NCBI GenBank assembly: GCA_023212695.1
Contig: JALCCG010000064.1
Location: forward strand, 1 to 64,000
Length of the DNA stretch: 64,000 bases
DNA from: Sporisorium sorghi
Taxonomy: Eukaryota; Basidiomycota; Ustilaginomycetes; Ustilaginales; Ustilaginaceae
Reading direction: 5' to 3'
Part shown: positions 21,548 through 30,657 of the stretch, in pieces
How positions within the stretch are numbered: position 1 is the stretch's first letter
Layout of the letters: each line of letters starts with the position of its first letter
Notes under the pieces: model-generated
What the model saw: the letters and a program-made list of their open reading frames with translations, nothing else
Databases searched by the model: none
Told to the model about the DNA's origin: nothing
Translations under genes and position numbers: made by a program

Positions 21548-21597
21548 AAAAAAGACTATTCCCAGGCCAGCCCAGGGGTTGACATGGAATAGCTTTT
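21548..21597. terminator. Hairpin terminator between arsR and second regulator
   Basis: AAAAGACTATTCC pairs with GGAATAGCTTTT across a ~22-nt loop, with A-rich and T-rich flanks, so it could act in both directions. For the minus-strand gene at 21833-22765 it is a likely terminator. The remaining ~230 bp up to 21832 hold no recognisable gene. Confidence 0.55.
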
Positions 21598-21832
21598 ATT
21601 CAGGTTGGGGTTGAGCCCAAGAAAAATGATTGAATTTAGCCATGGATACACGGTGAGGCTGAACCGTCCGCGATGTTTACAGGCCAATGTTGTGATTGCC
21701 AAGGCTTGTTTTTTGCATCATCTTGGCTGCGGGATGCTCCGTGTTGGTATAGCCCCAGAACGAGACCTGTCACTACAAGGTCATCCCTACCGCAGATGTG
21801 CTTCACGTTAGTTTTTCCGGCAGCATCAACTG

Positions 21833-22765
21833 TCAGGCTTCCGTATACCGCACAAAAGACAGGGTGATATCCTGCGGATGATCCCCAAAACCCGAACCGT
21901 ACAGATTCAGGCCGTTCGGGTATTCGGCGTCTTCCTTCACCTCAAAGCGGACGCGAATCGGCCGGTTGAAGGCGAGTCCCAGCGAATCTATGGTGGTCGC
22001 GCCTGCCGCTTGACCGTCGACTTGGCTGCCTGTTGCGGTTACGCGCCATTCCGTCAGCATGCCGTATTCACTGCCGCTTCTCCATTTATCCGGCGTGAGT
22101 TTCCCTTTGCGATCACCAAAATCGCCAGGGCTTCTCCAGGTGCCTACAGGGAGATCGTTAATGCTGACGGTTATATCGGATGGCCAATCCTGCTGGAAGG
22201 AAGGCGCTTCGGAGCTGAGCTCCGCACGGATGCGCAGTTCATCGAGAGCGGCTCCAGGCGGCATGGGATTGGCAAAATAATATTCGATATATCCGGATCC
22301 CGAGAACCAGAGCAGCGCGGCCTCTGTTCGTTCCGGCATGTAAAAGGCGCGCGGATCGTCAGGCGATCCGATCAGAGAGCCATCCCGAGCCGCCATGCCG
22401 CAGGTAGGCTCGATCGAGCAGTGGGAGAACATGCCGATCGGCATGTGGATCTCTTCCGTGCGCTGCAGCCCCTCGCCCGGCTTTGCGGGCAGTTCGAGAA
22501 AAATGGAGCGGCAGGTAACGGCGCAGATTTTTTCCCTATTGGCACCTTGCGAAGAGACGATCAGCTCCGCCTGCTCCAGCATCTGGACATTAATGGATAC
22601 CGTAGGCTGCGCAATCCCAAGCGCTTCGGCCAATTGACCGACACTCATCGGTTTATCACCAAGCGCTTCAAGAATGCGCACACGGACATCACTGGATAAG
22701 GCTTTGGCTACTTCCACGATCCGGGATGCCGGATAACGGTTGGTTTCCAGCTTCGATTCGTTCAT
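21833..22765 (-). CDS. ArsR-type HTH regulator with large C-terminal ligand domain
   Basis: This 310-residue protein has an N-terminal ArsR-type winged helix (~12-85: VAKALSSDVRVRILEALGDKPMSVGQLAEALGIAQPTVSINVQMLEQAEL) followed by a ~220-residue domain that I cannot name, rich in aromatic residues and beta-strand-like segments. It starts with an AAAGGAAGG site and is divergent from a GH2 glycosidase, with two NTGTACAN palindromes between them. Context suggests a sugar-responsive regulator of the glycosidase. The C-terminal part could be a carbohydrate-binding sensor; this is inference. Confidence 0.8.
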   Translation of the reverse strand: MNESKLETNRYPASRIVEVAKALSSDVRVRILEALGDKPMSVGQLAEALGIAQPTVSINVQMLEQAELIVSSQGANREKICAVTCRSIFLELPAKPGEGLQRTEEIHMPIGMFSHCSIEPTCGMAARDGSLIGSPDDPRAFYMPERTEAALLWFSGSGYIEYYFANPMPPGAALDELRIRAELSSEAPSFQQDWPSDITVSINDLPVGTWRSPGDFGDRKGKLTPDKWRSGSEYGMLTEWRVTATGSQVDGQAAGATTIDSLGLAFNRPIRVRFEVKEDAEYPNGLNLYGSGFGDHPQDITLSFVRYTEA

Positions 22766-22802
22766 AATCCCCTTCCTTTACTGAAGAGATATAGTGACTC
22801 CA

Positions 22803-22873
22803 AGTGTACACTAAATTCGATATATTGTAAAAATATAATGTACATTGCAATTATTATATACAGGTGCTAGAAT
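22803..22873 (+). promoter_or_regulatory. GH2 gene promoter with two TGTACA palindromes
   Basis: A sigma-A promoter TTGCAA (22845-22850) - 17 bp - TAGAAT (22868-22873) precedes the GH2 gene. Two perfect 10-bp palindromes, AGTGTACACT (22803-22812) and AATGTACATT (22837-22846), have centres 34 bp apart. The second touches the -35. They are the likely binding sites of the divergent ArsR-type regulator. Confidence 0.65.
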
Positions 22874-22912
22874 AGGGTCAAATTTAGAAAAAGGAAAGGT
22901 TGTGTTCGCTTC

Positions 22913-25693
22913 ATGAAGTCTCCTGTAGCAACGCCCATCCGTACGGAAATTCCACGCCCAGAGTACCCGAGACCCGATTATGAGCGGAGAGATTGGTTAA
23001 ATCTGAACGGTCAGTGGTCGTTCCAGCTGAAAACGGAAGGATCCGATGATAATCAGCAGCATGCTGGCAAGGATGAATATACTTCCTTGCAAGCGGGCGA
23101 TGCACGGTGTTTTGATTCCGAAATTACGGTGCCGTTCTCCTGGGTAAGCCCATTGTCCGGTATTGAGCGTGATGTAAAGGGTGTCGGCTGGTACCGACGT
23201 TCCGTGAAGTGGAAGCCGGCCGAGAAGCAGTCTCGAATCTTCCTGCGGTTCGGCGCCGTGGATTATCTGTGCGATGTATGGGTTAACGGCAAGCATGTCG
23301 GCTCGCATCAAGGCGGGTACGGAACATTTGAGTTTGATGTGACTACGGTTTGGAATGCGGAACAAGACAATATTCTTGTGGTCCGTGCAGAGGACTATGA
23401 TCATAACTATCAGGCCCGCGGGAAGCAGGGTTATGGAGAGATTCGGGGAATATGGCAGCCGGTTTGGCTGGAGGCCCGGCCGCAAACCTACATGGAGCAA
23501 GCAACCTTCATAACTTCCCTCGATGGTCAGGTCGAACTCAAATCCAGGATTCAGGCGCATGAAGCAGGCACAGCGACACTTCATCTTTCTTTTGAAGAAG
23601 GTTCCATTACTCATCAGGTGGAGTGGGAGCTGGCAGAAGGGATTAATGAGCGCACTACCGTGTTCCAGGTTAACGATCCGCAGCTGTGGAGTCCTGAAAC
23701 GCCGCACCTGTATGAAGGGCAGCTGACTCTGTCGGGTTCCGCCGGGGATGATGTCGTGCATACTTACTTTGGGATACGCGAGATCGGGACGGCGAAGTTC
23801 GACGGTCGGGAGTACCGCTGGATCACATTGAACGGGAAGCCGGTATATTTAAACGGAACGCTGGACCAGTCCTATCATCAGACCGGGTTCTTCACCTACC
23901 CGACGGATACGGAGATGCAGGACGAGATCTATCTCATGAAGCGGCTTGGACTGAACTTCGTGCGGATTCATATTAAGCCGGAGGAGCCCCGCAAGCTGTA
24001 TTGGGCGGATAAACTCGGCATTCTGGTGATGGAGGATATGCCGTGTTTTTGGGGCAACCCGGATGAGACGGCACGCTCAGCCTACGAGAGCGAGGCGCTT
24101 GAAATTATAGAGCGGGACCGGAATCATCCGTCTATTTTTTCCTGGGTGATGTTTAACGAAACTTGGGGGCTGCGCACGGACAGCGAATCCGCCGGCCTGA
24201 CCGGGGGAGAAGGACAGCATCGATATTATCTCCCGGATACGCAGGAATGGGTGCGGGAGAAGTACAGATGGGCCAAGGTGCTAGATCCGACCCGGATCGT
24301 GGAAGACAATTCGCCTTGCGCTTATGATCATGTGGAAACGGATATTAACACCTGGCATTTTTACATCAACGGGTATGAACCGCTGCGGAATCATATCGAG
24401 GAGATTGTTCAGAAGACGCATCCGGGTTCCGAACATAACTATATCGGCGGCAATCAGCAGGGTGACGCTCCGCTCATGAACAGCGAATGTGGTAATGTGT
24501 GGGGAATTGACGGAGGAGCCGGGGACAGCGATCTGGCATGGCATTACCGTTACATGCTCAACGAATTCCGGCGCCATGATAAGCTGTGCGGCTTTGTATT
24601 TACGGAATTCCGTGATGTCACGAACGAATTCAACGGCTATTATCGTCTTGATGGTACGGATAAAAAATTCGGATACGAGGACTTTGTGCCAGGTATGACG
24701 ATAGCCGACCTGCACACGCCGGATTTCGTTGTCATTGACGCACCGCCTTGTCAGACGCTGGAGCAAAGAGCCGCAGTATCCATACCGCTGCAGCGTTCCA
24801 GTTATTCCGATCAATATCATGGACAGAAGCTTACCCTTGCCTGGGAATTATCCTATGACCAGTTGGGTACGAAGGTCGTGGCTGATCAAGGATCCCTGGA
24901 GGTCGCATGGGACGGTTACGGTGTGGCGCCGCTGACCGAACTGCAGCTTCGCATGCCGGAGACCGATGCGGTTGCGATACTCGGCGTTCGTCTCCTGAAT
25001 GGTGCGAACGGAGTCGTGACGCGCAACTTCACGACGTTTGACGTGCGCGGCGGAGAGGAGCAGTGCAATGGTGGAGCGGAAGCCAGAACGGTACGCATTC
25101 CGGTCAACACATTCCGTGAGCAAAGCTTCACCTATATGTGGGAGGCGCTTCAAGGAGCCAAAGTGAACGGCGGCGGAGAGGGACGATTCGTCTATGACGT
25201 GCAGCTGCCGGACCGTGAGGAGTTGCTGCTGATTCGCGATATCGAGATTTTCTTTGAGGCTGGCGCCAAGCGACTGCTGGCACGAAATATCGAGGGTGCG
25301 CGGCATCGCAGTCACGGCATCGACTTCATGCATGGGGCATCGGCGGATGTAGAGTATAACCCGAGCACTTACTATATGACGGATGAAGAGCTGCATGAAT
25401 CGCGTGTATCTGTTTGGGTAGACGATGTCAAAATCGGCGAGGCTGTGCTCGCGGATGATCCTGCCGATTGCCGAGGCGTTCTCTCGTGGCACTATCAGCC
25501 GGTCAACAACCTTCTGGAAGAGGCCGGTTCGTACGGATACCTGTGCCAAGCTCAGGTACCGGGAAGACTTTCGGCAGAGCTTGACCGCAAGCGCAGCTTC
25601 CGACTGGAGCTGCGGGCCGAGGAAGGCGGCATCAGTCTGTATGGACGGAATGCAGGCCGCTATCCGATCGATTTGTTGGTGCGGTGTCGGTGA
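22913..25693 (+). CDS. Glycoside hydrolase family 2 protein (beta-galactosidase/beta-glucuronidase-like)
   Basis: This 926-residue glycosidase has no signal peptide, so it is predicted cytosolic. Order of domains: sugar-binding jelly roll (~15-190, with YPRPDYERRDWLNLNGQWSF and WYRRSVKWKP), immunoglobulin-like domain (~190-290), TIM barrel (~290-620), and extra C-terminal beta domains (~620-926). The acid/base Glu416 is in FNETWG and the nucleophile Glu525 in NSECGNVWG. This layout fits GH2, and the substrate could be a beta-galactoside, beta-glucuronide or plant oligosaccharide. It is a single gene divergent from its probable regulator. Confidence 0.9.
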   Translation: MKSPVATPIRTEIPRPEYPRPDYERRDWLNLNGQWSFQLKTEGSDDNQQHAGKDEYTSLQAGDARCFDSEITVPFSWVSPLSGIERDVKGVGWYRRSVKWKPAEKQSRIFLRFGAVDYLCDVWVNGKHVGSHQGGYGTFEFDVTTVWNAEQDNILVVRAEDYDHNYQARGKQGYGEIRGIWQPVWLEARPQTYMEQATFITSLDGQVELKSRIQAHEAGTATLHLSFEEGSITHQVEWELAEGINERTTVFQVNDPQLWSPETPHLYEGQLTLSGSAGDDVVHTYFGIREIGTAKFDGREYRWITLNGKPVYLNGTLDQSYHQTGFFTYPTDTEMQDEIYLMKRLGLNFVRIHIKPEEPRKLYWADKLGILVMEDMPCFWGNPDETARSAYESEALEIIERDRNHPSIFSWVMFNETWGLRTDSESAGLTGGEGQHRYYLPDTQEWVREKYRWAKVLDPTRIVEDNSPCAYDHVETDINTWHFYINGYEPLRNHIEEIVQKTHPGSEHNYIGGNQQGDAPLMNSECGNVWGIDGGAGDSDLAWHYRYMLNEFRRHDKLCGFVFTEFRDVTNEFNGYYRLDGTDKKFGYEDFVPGMTIADLHTPDFVVIDAPPCQTLEQRAAVSIPLQRSSYSDQYHGQKLTLAWELSYDQLGTKVVADQGSLEVAWDGYGVAPLTELQLRMPETDAVAILGVRLLNGANGVVTRNFTTFDVRGGEEQCNGGAEARTVRIPVNTFREQSFTYMWEALQGAKVNGGGEGRFVYDVQLPDREELLLIRDIEIFFEAGAKRLLARNIEGARHRSHGIDFMHGASADVEYNPSTYYMTDEELHESRVSVWVDDVKIGEAVLADDPADCRGVLSWHYQPVNNLLEEAGSYGYLCQAQVPGRLSAELDRKRSFRLELRAEEGGISLYGRNAGRYPIDLLVRCR

Positions 25694-25798
25694 GAGTGGT
25701 AGTTGAAGGATGAAGGATGTCACTCAGTTTTCAGGCACTTAATTGGATTATGTCAGAGATTGCGATAATTAATTCGTGTGAAGTATAAATAGAAAATA

Positions 25799-25838
25799 GG
25801 CAACCTGCCAGTAGTGGAACTACTTGCTGGGTTGCCCA
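25799..25838 (+). terminator. Terminator downstream of GH2 gene
   Basis: GGCAACCTGCCAGTAG pairs with CTACTTGCTGGGTTGCC (two mismatches), followed by an ATTTTTT run. Confidence 0.8.
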
Positions 25839-26030
25839 TTTTTTATGGAGTTCTATGTCCTAAGAATGGTTTGGGTGATTGGTATATACTGCCTTATATA
25901 GTCTTTTTTCATTACTCTTTTATCGTATTTTATGCTTGTTTGCGTATTAGATCGTCTTCGTTATGTTATAATTTTCTAGTACAATATACGGCTTATAAAG
26001 GCGGTCGGCTAATCTCCCAGAAGGGAGGTG

Positions 26031-26125
26031 ATGCCCATGGAGGTCAAAGATGCACTTTCCTTTCCTTAATGTTCATGTTCGGCATGTTCATTCTGGCATT
26101 GCTCACCTACATGAAAAAGAAATAG
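26031..26125 (+). pseudogene. Holin-like small membrane peptide locus, frameshifted
   Basis: A strong GGGAGG site precedes an ATG (26031; second ATG 26037). The first dozen codons resemble the N terminus of the short 'putative holin-like toxin' family of Firmicutes, but this frame stops at 26069. The hydrophobic second half of the family pattern continues in another frame up to the stop at 26123-26125. One single-base shift near 26060-26070 would explain this. A 9-bp perfect hairpin (AATAGACCG/CGGTCTATT) follows directly as terminator. Members of this family are thought to be toxins of type I toxin-antitoxin pairs. As read, it encodes only a 12-residue peptide, so it is inactive or a sequencing error. 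Confidence 0.55.
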
Positions 26126-26156
26126 ACCGCCCTGCCTAAGGTAACGGTCTATTTTT
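26121..26156. terminator. Terminator of holin-like locus
   Basis: AATAGACCG and CGGTCTATT form a perfect 9-bp stem around CCCTGCCTAAGGTAA, followed by a T run. It overlaps the end of the small-peptide locus. Confidence 0.75.
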
Positions 26157-26387
26157 CGACCTATCTTTCGTGGCCGACTGCTCTTTTTGCAGTTATTGTA
26201 CTCTGGAGTCGTGTTCGCAGCACGACTCCTTACTTATTCTTACCTCAGTATAGCTCATTTTATAACGCTTTTATAGGTTTTATTTGTTTATTTTGATTTA
26301 TACAATTTCCATGATGAGGGAGTTAATCCTCTTCCAAAGCGCAGTGAATTGTGACCCTTAGATCCATATGAGTAAAAAGTCGCTATA
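26157..26387. other. Intergenic region before M50 protease gene end
   Basis: No gene is seen. One hairpin, GGAGTCGTG-TTCGCAG-CACGACTCC (~26205-26229), is present. The antisense RNA of a type I system, if any survives, could lie here or in 25840-26030, but no promoter is convincing. Confidence 0.4.
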
Positions 26388-26428
26388 AAAAAAGCCAGTG
26401 CCATCCACATGTTGGATAACGCTGGCTT
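26388..26428 (-). terminator. Terminator of M50 protease gene
   Basis: On the minus strand AAGCCAGCGTTATCCA pairs with TGGCACTGGCTT (imperfect centre), followed by seven T residues. Confidence 0.75.
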
Positions 26429-26451
26429 AATCTATATACCTTCCTTCACCC

Positions 26452-27114
26452 TCACCGCTTCTTCCAGAACAGCTGCAGCGCCACCTTTGCGCACCACAGG
26501 GAGAACAGCAGGAACAGCAGCGCCCAGACGAAGGCCGGGAGCACGGTCAAGTTAGCCAGGTTGGAGGCGTCGCCTGCTTGATTGGGCTGGGTCAACGCCA
26601 TGGTCAAGAGGGTGAGCGGACCGACCACGGATTCTTCGAGTACGAGAAAGGCGAGCAGCAGGTAATAGAAATTGCGGATCTTCTCGCCGAGAAAATAAAA
26701 GATCAGATTCACGATCATAAAAATAATCAGCCACCATAATCCGTAGCCGGTGCGAACGAAGAAAATAATCATGATGAGGGCAAGCACGGTAATGGTGATC
26801 AGGCCGGCGGCCTGTTTTTTCTTGGCGTAGCCGTAGAACATCAGAATGGCGAACAGGGATGCGGACATATAGCCTGCAAGCGAGACGACAATCGGGCTCC
26901 ACCCGCCTGAAGCCAGCATGGAATAGGTAACGCCGCTATGATCGGGGTTCAGCTCAATGCTAAGTACCCGCCCTGACATAATAAGGGTCATCACGGCATG
27001 CCCCAGCTCGTGGATCATCGTATCCAGGATACGGAACCAGGAGGAGAAGGGGATCAGTCTCGTCAGAAAAGCTGCGCCCACTAGAAACAAGAGTGCTTTT
27101 AGCCATTTATTCAT
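26452..27114 (-). CDS. M50 family membrane metallopeptidase
   Basis: This 220-residue multi-pass membrane protein has the zinc-protease motif HELGH (MIHELGHAVMTLI, ~residues 36-40) in its first third. At least five hydrophobic segments follow. It belongs to the SpoIVFB/S2P-like M50B group of small membrane proteases or their relatives. The second zinc-ligand motif of classical S2P (NxxPxxxxDG) is not obvious, so activity and substrate are uncertain. It is divergent from the TerB/ATPase/helicase operon, with a 136-bp shared upstream region, and has its own terminator. A functional link with that operon is possible but not shown. Confidence 0.75.
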   Translation of the reverse strand: MNKWLKALLFLVGAAFLTRLIPFSSWFRILDTMIHELGHAVMTLIMSGRVLSIELNPDHSGVTYSMLASGGWSPIVVSLAGYMSASLFAILMFYGYAKKKQAAGLITITVLALIMIIFFVRTGYGLWWLIIFMIVNLIFYFLGEKIRNFYYLLLAFLVLEESVVGPLTLLTMALTQPNQAGDASNLANLTVLPAFVWALLFLLFSLWCAKVALQLFWKKR

Positions 27115-27253
27115 TCGAAGGTCCTTTCAGCAGTAAAGTCATTCGCTAGACTATCATTCCGTCCATTATAATACAGATGAGAAACATGTGAAAATCGGGT
27201 AGACCCTTTCGGTTAAATGGTATAATTGAAGTTGTGACGGAGGTTCATGTTTG

Positions 27254-29257
27254 ATGAAAAATGATAAGCCTAACAACGACAATCACATAAATTCAATAAG
27301 ACATACTACGCACGTGAACGATCAGGGGATTCGTTTTGCCGAATTCGAACTGGCCGGTGATGAGCAGGATGTTTCGCTGCCGGACAAGCGCCCGGATACG
27401 CTGAATCAGGTGCAGGAAACAGTTGACCCTGCTGTCCCAACGAAGAAGCCCTTAATCGTGGAGCCGCAGCAGTCGCTGGATATGAACTGGGGCGAGGACT
27501 TCCGCTACGTGACCAAGGAGCAGCAATTCGTGCAGAAGGCAAGGGAGCTCGCATGGCATGTGGAGGGGGAGACCCCTTTTGTAGCCTTCAAAAGCTATTG
27601 GCCGACCTACGACCAAATGACCAGCGACCAGTTCAAATGGTATTTTTACTGGCGGGAGGAAGTCAGGTCCGGGCGATACCCGGATACGGACTTATCCTAT
27701 TTATTTGTGTATTTTTATGAGCTGATCCATGGCGTAGGCTGGAGTGATCCCCTCCAAGGGTACGAATGGATGGAGCAGACGTGGACCGCATACCGCAAGC
27801 GCTATGCCAAGCTGGATACGTACCTGCGGGAGTGGTTATATGATTTTATGATCGTGCATGGCCTGGATATGCCGATCCGGGAGACGTACCAGCGCTTTCC
27901 GCGCGTTTTATCCGCTGAGCTGAAAGAGAAGGAATGGAAGCGCCGGTTCTCCCTCCAGCCGGTGGAGCTGACATGGGATCTGCTGCTGGAACTGCTGGAT
28001 TATGACGTGGAGAAGAGCCGTTTTTACCAGGAGAATGGCCGCAAGGACTTGGAACGGTACGCCCCGAAGGTGATTGCGCTCGTGGACAGCTATTTAGCCA
28101 AAATGAAGGGTCAGCGCTTCATCGACCGCTTTCAGCCACGGCCCCGTCAGGTAAAGCGGCATTTATTCCGCAGCGCGGTGTACGATCACGGGTTATACGG
28201 GCGCACCGTCGTGCTGACGGTGGTGTCGTTAAGCGAGTACGCTCCTTTGCGTTCCTATATAACCGGGCTTGTCCGCTTGACCGAGAATAAGCTGCGAGAG
28301 CTGAGAGGCTTCAAGGGAAGGCTGCGCGGCGCGGATGTGGTTGAGCCCGAAGTGAAAGAGATCATCACCCGTTACTTGAAAAAAGAGATTCAGGAGCAGA
28401 TGGAGGCCGAGCGCAAGCAGAGCCTGCCTGAGGTTCAGATCGACACAGGGAAGCTGCGCCGGTTACAGCGGGAATCGGACCAGGTCCGCGATATGCTGCT
28501 TACGGAGGAAGCTGGACAGCGCGCTGAAGTGATCCAGCGCGAGCTGACGCGAGCGCCAAGAGTACCTTTGGACGATGCAGGCTCTATTACAAAAGATAGC
28601 CCTAAGACCGAAACGCCTTCCAGGAGCCGATCCGCCACCAGATCCGCGCCTAAGAAACCGGACGTGTTCCAGGCCGTGATGGATTTTGATGCAGATCCTT
28701 ATGAGCTCGACTCCATCGAGATGCGGGAACAATCGGATGATGCAGATGACATCGCTAGTTCCGTAAATACGCTAGAAGTGAAGCAACCAGAAGCAAAGTC
28801 CCAATTAGGAGCAGCTGAAGGCTGCTATATGGAGTCGTCAGGGAGCGCTGATGATAGCTTGATGCAATCCATGGGTTCACGAGAAGAGCATTCTTCTGAA
28901 GCTGGAGTTATCCATGGTCTGGACCCGCACCCCGTAGAGAATGACGTGCACACCGGAATGCCTACAGGGATGCTTGCAGTAGAAGAGCAGTCGTGGCAAT
29001 GGGAGGTCGAGGATGAGGAATGGCAGGAGCTCGCAGAGCGTCTGAGTGCCATCCACCTGGAAGTTCTCCATGCCCTCAAGGATGGTCCGAACCGCCCGGG
29101 GCTGCAGCGGATTGCGGAGAAAGCCGGCTCCATGCCGGCGCTATTGCTCGATGAGATCAATGATGCCGCAATGGATACCATCGGGGACCTACTGATTGAT
29201 GGGGAATCGATTGCGGATGATTATATAGAGATGCTGGAAACGTTGAAGTCCGTGTAA
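27254..29257 (+). CDS. TerB-N/TerB-C domain protein, first gene of helicase-ATPase operon
   Basis: This ~667-residue cytosolic protein has a TerB-N domain at about residues 80-215 (pattern FKSYWPTYDQMTSDQFKWYFYWREEVRSGRY, then LSYLFVYFYELIHG), a central helical region (~215-420), a low-complexity charged linker (~420-575), and a TerB-C type domain in the last ~85 residues (ending DGESIADDYIEMLETL). TerB-N and TerB-C are accessory domains described around tellurite-resistance-type TerB modules in predicted stress and defence operons. No catalytic motif is seen. It is likely the scaffold or sensor of the three-gene operon. TTG 27251 is an alternative start; the GGAGG site serves both. Confidence 0.85.
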   Translation: MKNDKPNNDNHINSIRHTTHVNDQGIRFAEFELAGDEQDVSLPDKRPDTLNQVQETVDPAVPTKKPLIVEPQQSLDMNWGEDFRYVTKEQQFVQKARELAWHVEGETPFVAFKSYWPTYDQMTSDQFKWYFYWREEVRSGRYPDTDLSYLFVYFYELIHGVGWSDPLQGYEWMEQTWTAYRKRYAKLDTYLREWLYDFMIVHGLDMPIRETYQRFPRVLSAELKEKEWKRRFSLQPVELTWDLLLELLDYDVEKSRFYQENGRKDLERYAPKVIALVDSYLAKMKGQRFIDRFQPRPRQVKRHLFRSAVYDHGLYGRTVVLTVVSLSEYAPLRSYITGLVRLTENKLRELRGFKGRLRGADVVEPEVKEIITRYLKKEIQEQMEAERKQSLPEVQIDTGKLRRLQRESDQVRDMLLTEEAGQRAEVIQRELTRAPRVPLDDAGSITKDSPKTETPSRSRSATRSAPKKPDVFQAVMDFDADPYELDSIEMREQSDDADDIASSVNTLEVKQPEAKSQLGAAEGCYMESSGSADDSLMQSMGSREEHSSEAGVIHGLDPHPVENDVHTGMPTGMLAVEEQSWQWEVEDEEWQELAERLSAIHLEVLHALKDGPNRPGLQRIAEKAGSMPALLLDEINDAAMDTIGDLLIDGESIADDYIEMLETLKSV

Positions 29258-29319
29258 ACGAACGGATTGAAACCCATTGGAATTGTTAGGTTTGTAAGCT
29301 GCTTGAGAGAGGTGGAACC

Positions 29320-30657
29320 ATGACTGAATTGAAAATCCCCAAACGGCTCACAACGGCCCTCGTAAACTCTTTAACGGCAGGGGTTGTGCCACGGGTGGGG
29401 CTGGAGTTTATTGCTGTTGGACGGAAGCCGGAGGTGGAGTCTATCCTGCTCGATATGGATAATATCGCCGAGGGCGGGGCTGCCTTCCGCCTGATTACGG
29501 GCCGCTACGGAAGCGGCAAAAGCTTCCTGCTGCAGATTATCCGCAACTACGCGATGGATCGCGATTTTGTAGTGGCGGATGCGGATCTGTCGCCGGAGAG
29601 GCGGCTGGTGGGTACGAAGGGGCAGGGGCTTGCCACGTACCGGGAGCTGATGACCCATCTGTCCACGAGAACCAGGCCGGACGGCGGTGCGCTGGAAGCT
29701 ATTTTGCAGAAATGGATCGCCGCGATCCAGCAGGATATCATGCAGGAGACGGGCATGCGCCCGGATGACCCTGCGCTGAACGAAAGCGTGGAGCTGCAGA
29801 TTTATACGGTGACTAACGGCATGCAGAACCTGGTGCATGGGTTTGATTTTGCGAAGGTGCTGGCTGCTTACTGGAACGGCTATAAACTGGGCGACGATGA
29901 CCGCAAGGGGGCAGCGCTGCGCTGGCTCCGCGGAGAAGTGCCAACGAAGACAGAAGCACGCAAGGACCTCGGCGTGGGGGTCATTATCGATGACGACAAT
30001 TGGTATGACTACATGAAGCTGTGGTCCGAATTTACGGCGGCCATCGGTTATAAGGGACTGCTGTTGTTTATTGATGAAGGGGTTAACCTCTACAAAATTA
30101 CCAATAGTGTATCCCGCCAGAGCAACTACGAGAAACTGCTGACCATGTTCAACGACACCATGCAGGGCAAGGCGGAGCATTTGGGCATCTATATGGGCGG
30201 AACGCCGCAGTTTGTCGAGGATGAGCGCCGGGGGCTGTTCAGTTATGATGCGCTGCGCTCCCGCCTGATCGACGGGCGCTACGGCGGCGGTTCGCTGAAA
30301 ACCTACACCTCGCCCATCCTGAAGCTGGACATGCTGTCGTACGAGGAAATTCTCATTCTGCTGCAAAAGCTGCGGGATATTCACGCCCTCCACTTCAAGT
30401 ATGAGCCGCAGCTGACGGATGAGCAATTGATCGCCTTCATGCAGATCGCCGTGAACCGGCTGGGGGCTGAGGAGCTGCTTACCACCCGCGAGGTGGTGCG
30501 GGACTTCATGGATCTGCTGCATACGCTGCATCAGCATCCGGAGGCCGTCTTCGAGGAGCTCCTGGGAGAACGCGCCGCGGCGCAGCCGCAAGGCAAGGGG
30601 AATAATGAAGCGGCTGCGGACGATTTGGACGATCTGCTGGCGGAGTTTGAGCTATGA
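29320..30657 (+). CDS. BrxD-like P-loop ATPase (BREX ATP-binding domain, DUF2791)
   Basis: This 445-residue AAA+-like ATPase starts with PKRLTTALVNSLTAGVVPRVGLEFIAVGR, the characteristic opening of the BREX BrxD/DUF2791 family. It shows Walker A GRYGSGKSF (residues 61-69) and Walker B LLLFIDEG (Asp252-Glu253). Sensor-like residues lie in MGGTPQFVEDERRG. BrxD is found with the helicase BrxHI in type 2 BREX phage-defence systems. Here the neighbours are a TerB-domain protein and an Lhr-like helicase, and no brxC/pglY, pglX or pglZ is present. It overlaps the helicase start by 4 bp, so the two proteins are probably made in fixed ratio and act together on DNA. Confidence 0.9.
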   Translation: MTELKIPKRLTTALVNSLTAGVVPRVGLEFIAVGRKPEVESILLDMDNIAEGGAAFRLITGRYGSGKSFLLQIIRNYAMDRDFVVADADLSPERRLVGTKGQGLATYRELMTHLSTRTRPDGGALEAILQKWIAAIQQDIMQETGMRPDDPALNESVELQIYTVTNGMQNLVHGFDFAKVLAAYWNGYKLGDDDRKGAALRWLRGEVPTKTEARKDLGVGVIIDDDNWYDYMKLWSEFTAAIGYKGLLLFIDEGVNLYKITNSVSRQSNYEKLLTMFNDTMQGKAEHLGIYMGGTPQFVEDERRGLFSYDALRSRLIDGRYGGGSLKTYTSPILKLDMLSYEEILILLQKLRDIHALHFKYEPQLTDEQLIAFMQIAVNRLGAEELLTTREVVRDFMDLLHTLHQHPEAVFEELLGERAAAQPQGKGNNEAAADDLDDLLAEFEL

